From the NCBI RefSeq assembly GCF_918797505.1, contig NC_092796.1, positions 55,148,851 to 55,212,850 of the forward strand: 64,000 nucleotides of DNA, in the 5' to 3' direction. Source of the stretch: Bemisia tabaci. Lineage: Eukaryota; Arthropoda; Insecta; Hemiptera; Aleyrodidae. A program made the translations under genes and the position numbers. Each line of letters opens with the position of its first letter. Position 1 is the stretch's first letter. A model generated the notes under the pieces. That model was not told where the DNA came from and did not search any database. It worked only from the letters and a program-made list of their open reading frames with translations. Shown here piece after piece: positions 55,761-64,000 of this stretch.

Positions 55761-57289
55761 TTTTTGTTTTTCAGATTGAGATTTTCTATCTCAGAATTTA
55801 GTTATTTTTGCGAGTAGAACCCTCAATTTTTCTCACCAGATATATTGTCTTCTAAGCCATCTTATAACCAATAGTAGTTGGACTTTTTGCATTGAGGAAC
55901 TTTCAGCAATGTAATGTCGCTACGATTGCGCATTTTCCCTTTTTTTGTGTCGCAAGTAGAACCTGAAAATTTAAAAGTTTTGCTCTTTGAACACTGAAGT
56001 TGTGAAAAATTCTCAGCTGTAGGGACCACACCTCCTGTGGCTGAGTTCATCAAGCGGCCATATTAGCTCACTGTGCGCTGTAACTCACCGGGGCTAATTT
56101 GACGCTAAGTTAGTCCCGGATTTGTGTTGGGTTATTTGTAAGCTATCATTGTCGCGGCCCGAATGACAGGGGTCGTCGGTGATGGTGGGAGGGGTTGAAG
56201 TTTGCGTGTCACCATTCACAGATCTTGGGTTTGCCGGGTGAACAGCAAAACGCACATCATCTTATTTAGTTCGCGGTTTACGAGCGGTCGAAAACAAAAT
56301 CTGTGCTTCCTTTTTTAAAACTAGAAAGAAATAATAGCAGCTCCGCAAAGGTATTCTTGTGCGTCATCCATTAATGGTAAAAATTCCGTAAGCATGAAAT
56401 TATTGACAGAAGTATAGTAAGAGTTATTCTAAAACCTTTTAAAATCCTGATGTTTTAAGTAAAAACACATTTACAAATGAAAAATGTCGCATTTCTCGTC
56501 AGTAGTCTACCTTCATTGGATCAGTGTGTACTCAAATTTTTCATTAAACTTTGTTTTCCACACTGCACTCTGACGCTCTTAAAATATTCGTGAACCGTTG
56601 CCAACAGAGCCGTTGACAGCCAAACCGAACAGTTGGACCACATTTTGCAATTAGAAACTAAAATCTCCGGCTCATTCATAGAAACACCTATGTACGTAGA
56701 GTAACTAATTTTCAACCAACTTTACATTAACTTACATGTAACTTTACTTTATTTTGAAAACAGCTTTGTTATGAATTCATATTTATACTTCCATTATAAT
56801 TATATGCATAATTCATGTGAATTTGAGTATAAAAAAGCCAATTTAAAAGTTTCATGCACACATTTCTGCCGAGGTAATATAATGTAGTGTCTAATGTGCA
56901 AAATTGTTGACTGTTTGAGTCAATTTTTCTACCGAAGAACCTAGTGAAGCTCCTCCGTCTGAGAATCATTGAATTTTACCGGTGAGGCTCCTCGAAGAAG
57001 CTCTGTCTGATTTGTCATCCTCGCCTCGGTTCGAACCTGATCAGCTCAACAATGATGTAGTTGATCCCGTAAGAGGCTCACCTATAGGGCGTAAAACTCG
57101 GCTGATTTATTCGGGCCGTGCTTAAGCTCGAGTTTCAGGTGTTAAACCGTGCCCCATCCAATTGCTGGCCAATTTCTCGGTTTGTTGCGCTTTTCCTCAA
57201 ATCCAACCCGTGTCTTTGTTGTCAGTTGTCAGTTTGATTCTGGAAAGAGACGGTGGGTGGAGGGCCTACCTTTTCTCACTGATCCTCCT
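55761..57289. other. No gene seen
   Basis: AT-rich. A GGTTCGAACC word (about 57,032) is B-box-like but without an A box at tRNA distance. ORFs under 70 codons. Confidence 0.45.
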
Positions 57290-57299
57290 TTAGCGCAAG

Positions 57300-57485
57300 C
57301 CATGTGCTGCCACACAGTGCATTGGGTTTCCAAATGATACAACTATTCGGCCTCCGCGGCCACGCTAGGAAGTATCTCATCACGTGAAGGCGTTTCATAT
57401 GTGTCTTCACTCTTCATCAAAAAAGTATCAGAAGGGATCGCATTCATTCGCTAATCTTCGTGCTGCCACACCATTGATTGAGGTC
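57300..57485. repeat. Single inverted unit of the 150-bp satellite
   Basis: ATGATACAACTATTCGGCCT, CCGCGGCC, GAAGTATCTCATCACG, GAAGGCGTTTCA and CTAATCTTCGTGCTGCCACA are the reverse complement of a unit of the array at 7,955-8,362. Confidence 0.85.
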
Positions 57486-57765
57486 TAATTTTCATGGATC
57501 CGGTTTTTATTTTCCAAAACTTGAAAGTGTAACCAGTATTTTAGCAAAATGTGTTCGATACTTCACTCATTGCGTACCTCCGCCGTAGACTCACCTAAAT
57601 GTCATCACTAACGAATTAACACACTCCTCGCTAGCCCCCTTCCCTGCGCTGTGAAGATAACGTGTCACGATTTTTAGGAATGTTTCACCCTCGAACCTTT
57701 CGTACTAGAACATTTTTATTTTAACATATTTCTTTTTCATCAATTTAAATAAGAATAATTCATGC

Positions 57766-58045
57766 AGAGTTTTCAAACATTTCAAAATTATGAGTTGAAA
57801 AACGCTGACTCCGCGAGTTTAAATATTAGAGCCTAACACAGAGCGGAGCGGCGTGTTAGCAGCGCAGAACGCGCACTGGCGCCTACAAACCTAACGGGAT
57901 ACTTCACGCATTGCGCAACGCGTGAAGTATCCCGTTAGGTTTGTAGGCGCCTATGCGCGTGTCACGCTGGTTACCTGCCGCGCCGCAACGCTTTAAGCAA
58001 CTATTTCGCGTCAGAGGCGTTGCACAGTATCCTACAAGATTGAAG
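57766..58045. repeat. Family I repeat copy 2
   Basis: Inverted relative to copy 1 (12,134-12,382). Includes TTAAATATTAGAGC, the palindrome below and GCTTTAAGCAACTA. Confidence 0.8.
57878..57951. repeat. Near-perfect 74-bp palindrome, second copy
   Basis: Arms 57,878-57,909 and 57,920-57,951 are perfectly complementary over 32 bp. The arm differs from the 12.2 kb copy by one base inside (CTAACGGG against CTAACAGGG), yet both arms of each copy still match each other. Confidence 0.97.
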
Positions 58046-58321
58046 GCGCACGAAATAACTAGTTAAAGAGGACTTTCAATTTTGACTGCATCTGTTACTG
58101 AAAAATGTTTGATTTGGCATTGGAGCGTTTCCTAGGCTCCCGCTTTGGTTTTCATCTCATCATATCCGTACAGTGTACACATGAACATATGTTTTTATCT
58201 GCTCTTAGAGTCTGTTCTTTTTCATGACTTGATTCATGAATGAAATGTTTTTAAGAATGAAGGTAGTAGTAGTATGCATTTATTTTTGAGGTGGTTCCTG
58301 TCATTTAAATGAGAAGAAAAA

Positions 58322-58478
58322 AATGTGGACATAACATGTCCACAATTTGGACAATTTTGGACATATTCATGGTTGGACATTAAATCATGTGGACTTAATA
58401 AAGACTGGACTTAACGTTTAGTGGACATAAATAGCGGTGGACATTTATTTAATGGACGAAAGGTAGGTGGACAAGTCC
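58322..58478. repeat. Degenerate GTGGACAT/TGGACTTAA word array
   Basis: About ten copies of a word containing GGACA or GGACT (for example ATGTGGACATAACATGTCC, GGTTGGACATTAAATCATG) at irregular 10-22 bp spacing. Not a simple microsatellite. Confidence 0.7.
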
Positions 58479-58636
58479 TGGAAGCTGTACCACTCCATTT
58501 GTCTGACTTTTGTCACCCCTTTCTTCGCATCTAACTTCCGTTTGATTGTATGTATTTGCAAGATTAGCCGAACTTTTTAAACCATGTCATACTTGTGGAG
58601 GCGATTGTTCAACACGTTTCTCATCAGTCACCAATA

Positions 58637-58890
58637 CTGCCGTGCTAAGGAAGAACGCCGTATGAACATTCGAGAGTTGCCAAATTTCTTTTGATAAAAC
58701 ACGTATTTTTGAAGGCATCCATGCACATTTTCCTTTGAAATTTTATAGATATTTTAGATTAAATTGCGTATAATATTGTCCGAAAATTTTGGGGGAAAAT
58801 ATTCACAATTTTTACAGTAAATTCGGTTTTTATCGAAGGAAACGTGGCAACGTCTGGAGGTTCATACGGCGTTTTTCCTTAGCACGGCAG
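58637..58890. mobile_element. Family E foldback element, copy 7 (best copy)
   Basis: CTGCCGTGCTAAGGAAGAAC and its mirror CCTTAGCACGGCAG, flanked by AATA on both sides. Arms continue through CGCCGTATGAAC and GTTGCCAAATTTC/GTGGCAACG. The centre shows a GAAAATATTCACAA word shared with copies 1 and 5. Confidence 0.92.
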
Positions 58891-58959
58891 AATAGACCAA
58901 GATTAGTGTTGATCCTCGAAAGAAACCCCCGCACTGAAGCCGTGGATGTAAGGTCCTTC

Positions 58960-59420
58960 GATTATTTTGTCCCGAGGGACTCTAACACACTCCGGACAGC
59001 ACCCGGTCACGGGTGTTGTCACCGCACAACGCCGTTAAATCCTCGCCCGCACCGAGGGCAAATATCGAATTCGGCAACCCATCCAGCTCGCATATCGCAT
59101 CCAGCTAATCCCCGAATCCGACATTCCTAGGCCGGATCCTGCATTGTGTCCTCGCCATTATGCCAGCGTGTCTCCCATAATGGCCTCATTTTAATTTCCG
59201 TCTCCGAAGTCGAGTTTAGAAAAACTCCCCGCACAAAGAAGGTGTAACCTTTCGGTTGTAACTCGCTACCTGCGGCCATTGTACCTGGGGCCGATCCCGC
59301 GCCCCCTCCACCCCCCCCCCCCCCTTCGCGGGGTCCTGCGTGTTTGGCGTTTTTTGTCCGTCATCCCCGCACCATTTATCCAGCACAGTTTCCGATTTCG
59401 GTCCTTTCGTGCCCTGGCAA
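58960..59420. promoter_or_regulatory. GC-rich island 15
   Basis: CpG-rich with a C14 run at 59,311-59,324 and a CATTATGCCAG / CATAATGGCC pair at 59,155-59,185. ORFs on both strands are low-complexity Pro/Arg-rich. Confidence 0.28.
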
Positions 59421-61698
59421 ACCGGCCGCTGACTCTCATTCACAATCGGAGGTCAGCGACGCCGAATTGTGCCGAAAATTTGAGTTTATTTGAGCAAGAC
59501 ATGGAACTCGATCGTTCGTGGGTTGGTAACTGGACTACATTTTGCAATTATGAACTATATTTTCCAGCCCGGTTTAAAAACGGCAAATGTGCCATTAGTT
59601 TCCATGTACACATAAGTGTTTTTTCAGATGAGCCAGAATTTATAGCTCCATATTGAAAAATGCAGTCCAATTGAACATAATCAAATTTTCTTTAAGGATG
59701 TGGTAAAGATATTGCCGCTTAGTATGCTGATGTATGATACAATTTCTATACGACAAAAATTATTGGGTATATTGTTGCCCTGTTTCCCTAGGTCAAATAA
59801 GTTTAATTCATAAGGGTCAGTTGTAAACTAGGTTTTGCCAAAACTCAGATTAAACCTCACAGAATTTGCAGAAGAATTTATCGCTGCGTTTCTCTTATTC
59901 TCTGCTTTAATACTTACCCTTTCTCCACAACAAACAACGCTATATACAGTATCACAAAAGAACTCCTTCAGCGTTACTTTTTCTCGGCCAGTGAAACGTT
60001 CTCAGTTTTATTTGTGAATTTGAAGCTGGTACTTCAATCAAAATAAACTATCTCTATTGTAGCAAAGACCCACGCAATGCATGAGTCACACTGGAGATAG
60101 TACTTTTTGATTTTGTTACGTCCGATTTCGATGCAGGTTCTCGACGCAGCAGACCTGATTATGACAATGCTTAAATCGTGGCAACACTGCTTGAGATTGG
60201 TGCCTTATCGTGATTTTGATGGGTGGTTCCCACTCATTCTTAATGATTAACCTAAAGATATGGTCATCGATTATTTTACACCAAATCGGCCGCTCTCAAA
60301 AGCGACTGAGTTGCAGCATTTGTCCTCTCGTGGACTAGCTTGGTGTGGTCCATGTGTGCATAGTGCTGTCTACGCCACATCCGGAGACTTCTACTTCTTA
60401 ACCTTAATAGAACAATAGATTACAATTTATCACTACCGTAAAAATCTTTAGAATGCGGGATTAATTTTCAACCAACTAAGCGTCTGCCATTCATTTAATA
60501 TTATTTCCGGCAAAAGTATGTTGTGTCGAGCGGGCCAAGTTTCACCGGTTAGAATTATTATCATCCAAAATGCGTACCTACCTCTGAAACTAACGGAAAT
60601 TTTCAAGAAATTCTGAAACGCGCATCTAAGTAGTCAACATTAGACGATTTCAACGACGTACCCTGGTTAAATTTCACTTTTCTTCCCAGATGGAAGGCGC
60701 GTACTTTCTTTATGTGAACGTAGTAGAACCGCAAACTCGAATTTTTCAGTTTTAAGTAAATATTTCCTTGTTTTTGTTTCCAGTAAATCGATTACTCGGT
60801 GAAATTTCTGTGAAAATTGGAATTCAGCCGGGAAAGTGAAACGCAATGACTAAGCAATAGGTAAACGAAAAAAAAATTGATACCCTCCGTCAGCGTTTTA
60901 CCATTTCTGGTGTTCTAGTTTTGGGTTCGATCAGATTTTCACACCGTGCATGCCAGCCCGTATTTTTTGCGAGTTTCAATCGATTACCTTCGAGTCTTCT
61001 TCAATCGGAAAAATTCTCGGCATCGGAGCAAAACTCGAGTCTCAAGTTATTCTCGGAACAATCCTGGCGTTAATTCATCCTTTCCTCTCTCTCGGTCATC
61101 AAATTTAAAGAGGGATTTTAGTGGTAAACACTCGTTTTTTGTCTTTGCTCCGGAACTCCAACTGGCTGCTCGCGGCTTGTGTGGGCATAGGAAGGCTTTC
61201 AAGCGAAGCGTATCTGTTTGTTTTATCTGGGCCGGAATGCCGTGGGATCCCACCCTTCAAATTAAGTGCCCCAAAGGGCAATCCCCCGCCTCAAAGGCCC
61301 CAAGATGCGGGGCTTGAGCTTCGATCAGTTTTTATGTCTGGTAATTTACTTTCTCGTCCAATTTACTCTGCTCCCTGCTTTCCCGCTGGAGGACGCGTTT
61401 TTGTCTCCTCTCTGACCCACCCTTATGTTTCTCGTTTTTCTCTCATCAAAGTATTTTAATTATCCTCCTCTTGTAAGGGGTTTGTGTCTGGGTGTTCGTC
61501 AAGTCAGGCCTCTCTCTCTCTTAGCTGGCTTTAAGTTGCTTTCAACTTCGGAGTCGGAGAATGGTAGGAATTGCGTAAAATTTTCGAGAATCAGTTGGAG
61601 TAAATGAATTTAAGTGTTTTTGAAGAGGAGAATAGATCCATTTAAGCATGCACATATATTTCAGCAGATTAGGTAATTTGGTCGTATCTCCTCTAATA
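59421..61698. other. No gene recognised
   Basis: Unique-looking, mostly AT-rich. 60,946-61,459 has two overlapping + ORFs (123 and 112 codons) and one opposing 68-codon ORF, none with a motif I know. Confidence 0.4.
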
Positions 61699-61826
61699 AT
61701 TGGGCGTATTTCTATCAAACGGAACTATGTGCATTAAGACATGAGCCTTGAGACCCATAAGAATATGTGCATAACAGGGCTCACGTCATAATGCACATAG
61801 TTCCGTTTGATAGAAATACGTCCAAT
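61699..61826. mobile_element. 128-bp foldback element, family H copy 2
   Basis: ATTGGGCGTATTTCTATC at the left, GATAGAAATACGTCCAAT at the right, arms AAACGGAACTATGTGCAT and mirror. Same length as copy 1 and differs from it at only a few positions. Confidence 0.93.
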
Positions 61827-61923
61827 TGTTCACCGCAGAAACCAAGGATATTCTCATGCTCTGTTTTATCGGTAGTTTCCTCTTAAACATGTAATGTAAA
61901 ATTAACCCCTGGGGCTGTAAACA

Positions 61924-62130
61924 CAGTGAAGAAAAAATTACGGGGCGTATAGAAATACCGTCCGTTCTGGGCTCGAAGGCCGTTTGTTCCGGGTGCTAGA
62001 ACCGCAGCTTTGACTGCTCCGGGTGCTGCACCTGGAATTTTCGGCTTCTGAGCCCGGAAAGCGGGCGGTATGTACGTAAAACCCGTAAGTGCTGTTTCCA
62101 CGGCCGGAGTTTTTTCTTTTTTTTTCAGTG
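61924..62130. mobile_element. Foldback element, family B copy 2
   Basis: Ends CAGTGAAG (one base off CACTGAAG) and TTTTCAGTG, perfect 2-bp duplication CA (61,922-61,923; 62,131-62,132). Interior ACCGTCCGTTCTGGGCTCG and CCCGGAAAGCGGGCGGTATG mirror each other. Confidence 0.92.
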
Positions 62131-62173
62131 CAAATTCTTCATTGTATTTACGGATGAACCGGAAATCGCTTCG

Positions 62174-62568
62174 CACTGAAAAAAAAATCTCGGTGTATTT
62201 ACTAAGAAAAGGGTAAAATTACCAAGAATTCAGGGTTCTATTTATTCCCAGTTTTTTCTTGGTAAAATTATCATTTATGGAATTGGTAATTTAAATTGTT
62301 GAACTTTCTCGGTAATTTTACTAGATCTTGGTAAAAACGCCAATATTCTTTATCGACTGTGGTAGAATTACCGAGATAAAATGGCAAAGTTACCGGGAAT
62401 TGATTACCAATGAAAGTGGTATTCTTACCTGAAAAAAACGGTAAAAATACCGGTTTTTAGGTAAGCTTACCAGTCTGTCTTGGTAAAATTACCAATAATT
62501 GGTAAAAAAGTGTGATGGTAAAGGTACCAACGGACCTTCGTAAAAATACCAAGAATTTGTTTTCAGTG
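62174..62568. mobile_element. Foldback element, family C copy 2 (best copy)
   Basis: 395 bp, ends CACTGAAAAAAAAATCTCGG and TTTTCAGTG, perfect 2-bp duplication CG (62,172-62,173; 62,569-62,570). Filled with GGTAAAATTACC-type words in both orientations. It lies only 41 bp beyond a family B element with the same type of ends. Confidence 0.95.
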
Positions 62569-62579
62569 CGTTCCTAGTT

Positions 62580-63300
62580 GCGAATCGCCGTCTAATTTTT
62601 AGTTATTTCCCCGAACTCGAATCTCAGGAGCGCTAAACGGCGATGGGAGCGGGTTTCCGCGCGGCCGGCCGTTTCCGCGGGTCGCATCCTTTTACCTCGC
62701 GAAGCCCGCACTTGACAAATAGACCTTGGAAGGGTCGGGGGTGGTGGTGGGGGGGGGGGGATCCCAGGCCTCGGGTCCGTTTGTGCTGTCAATCCGATCG
62801 GGGAGTCGTGCCCGGGATCCCGGCGAAGGGGCGGCGGTGGTGACGATCGTGGCGCTGATGAATAGGGCTCCGGCTCCGGGAACCGGGAATTAGAATCGGG
62901 ATTGTCAGATGAGCCCCGCGATTGCCCCGCTCCCGTCGTCGCTCGACGGCCGAGTTGCCAGATCGTGCTGCAAAACCAGCACGTTCCCTTCGTGTGAACC
63001 CTTGTAAAATATTCGCATTAATTGCACGATCTGGCAACCTCGGACGCGGCACTGTCCGTCCCCGTCCGTCGGTCGTATCGGCCGCGCGGTTCCCGCCGTC
63101 CCGGTCAGTCAGCATCATGTCACCTAACTGCCTAATGCCCTCCCTGTCCCCCCCCCCCCGTCCCTGCCCCCGGTCCGATGGGAAGTCGGAGCCTTTCGGA
63201 TCGCGGACTGTCCTCTCTTGAGGCCTCCGTCGTGACGCTCCGTCGGCCGTGGTGCCCGTGTTGTCGGCTCGAGGCTTCCGAGTTTTCCGGGAACGGGAAA
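62580..63300. promoter_or_regulatory. GC-rich island 16
   Basis: CpG-rich with G12 (62,749-62,760) and C12 (63,148-63,159) runs. Opposed ORFs of 99-109 codons are Arg/Pro/Ser-rich. A small inverted-repeat element is inserted at 62,954. Confidence 0.28.
62954..63038. mobile_element. 85-bp element with 15-bp perfect inverted ends
   Basis: GTTGCCAGATCGTGC (62,954-62,968) and GCACGATCTGGCAAC (63,024-63,038). AT-richer inside than the GC island around it. A second hairpin, CGTGCTG-loop-CAGCACG (62,964-62,983), overlaps the left end, so the two pairings exclude each other. Single copy in this window. Confidence 0.7.
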
Positions 63301-63479
63301 TTCCTCGGAACGTTCATGGTGGAATCAACATACTCGCAATATAACGCCAAGTAAAAGTTTGGAAAGATAACTTGTCGTTCAAATTTTTCGCGTGTCGTAG
63401 GGAAAACATCAGGAAATTTCGTGTCATCAAGAAAATCTATCATGGATTAGAAAATTCTTCGAATGGGGGAGGTACTTGT

Positions 63480-64000
63480 CAGCCACGTGCAGTTTAGTCC
63501 AGCTAAGCGAATACTTGCTTCAATTCATCAAATAGGTATGTTGGTTCGTAAAACCAAACAAGTATCAGTTTATTTGCGCGAAAAATCAGGAAATGTATCT
63601 AAGGGATCCGGAGGACAAGACTCATTAATACAGTCTTTATGAAATTGAGTCATCGATGATTTCAACCAGAGCTAGTCTCAAAATTTATTCTGTGAACAGT
63701 CCACAACTAAAATCCAATTTTTAAGCTTCATAAAGTTCTAACTCAACTTTCTTTTCGTCACAAGGTCCCATCGAATGTTGCAACTTCTAACACGTATTTC
63801 TTGGAACGAGAAAAATGTTGCCCAAATCATGCGCCTTTTTCGCCAAGTCCCTCATTGAAGATATCACGAACATATCCGGAAAATCCTAAATGAAAATTCG
63901 TAAACGCGCCTTTTCCTCCAAGCCCCTCATTGAAAATATCAGGAAAATCTCCGGAAAATCCAAATTGAGAATTTAGTAGACCCCCAAACACGACCAATCT
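63480..64000. mobile_element. Family Q-like repeat with 75-bp tandem tail, runs off the window
   Basis: CAATTCATCAAATAGGTATG and AAAAATCAGGAAATGTATC match 46.86-46.93 kb. GCGCC(T)TTTTC then AAG(T/C)CCCTCATTGAA recurs at 63,831 and 63,906 (period 75). Continues past 64,000. Confidence 0.5.

Noticed and set aside
57013..57060. B-box-like GGTTCGAACC near 57,032
   Set aside because: No A box at the required distance on either strand; likely chance.

Overview
This window looks like repeat-dense, non-coding DNA from an arthropod, most likely an insect. Foldback DNA-transposon remnants are everywhere, terminal motifs common in insect genomes (CAGGGTTGCC, CAGGGCCGGATT, GGGCCGTCCATAAATTA) recur, and no open reading frame is longer than 165 codons. 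That longest one is produced by a poly-T tract. I recognise no protein-coding gene, rRNA or intact tRNA. My impression of a hemipteran (whitefly-like) genome rests only on the feel of the repeats and is weak.

Layout. 1-10.5 kb is AT-rich with foldback elements at 2.95, 3.41, 3.69, 4.53, 5.23 and 6.6 kb and a roughly 150-bp tandem satellite at 7.95-8.36 kb. 10.64-11.85 kb is a CpG-rich block followed by about 750 bp of repeat-free sequence; it is the best candidate for a host promoter plus 5' untranslated exon on the + strand. 11.96-12.76 kb is a terminal-inverted-repeat element carrying a near-perfect 74-bp palindrome. 17.4-22.2 kb holds several short foldback elements and a possible homeodomain-type enhancer. 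23.8-26.1 kb is a giant foldback element with arms over 850 bp that look almost identical, followed by four consecutive GC-rich triloop hairpins at 26.34-26.44 kb. 28.7-47 kb mixes foldback elements of several families with GC-rich islands. 48.2-50.8 kb is a 2.6-kb element built of 130-bp tandem units in inverted arms, with another foldback element nested in its spacer. 51-64 kb alternates GC islands and foldback copies.

The clearest pattern is that four families unrelated inside (called A, B, C and J here) all end in CAC(T/G)G...C(A/C)GTG. Where the ends are intact they are flanked by perfect 2-bp target duplications (ten cases). This points to one CACTA/EnSpm- or Mirage-like transposase mobilising all four. 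A separate family (L) ends in CAGTGGCG with 8-bp duplications, diagnostic of hAT elements.

The most interesting host-type signal is a pair of abutted splice sites on the + strand, CAG|GTATGT at 35,729 and 45,178. Each follows a pyrimidine tract and is followed by a strong donor 39 or 82 nt later. This is the layout of recursive (ratchet) splice points of very long introns. Together with the 5'-exon candidate near 11 kb, it suggests that much of the window may be one giant intron of a + strand gene. That model is inference.
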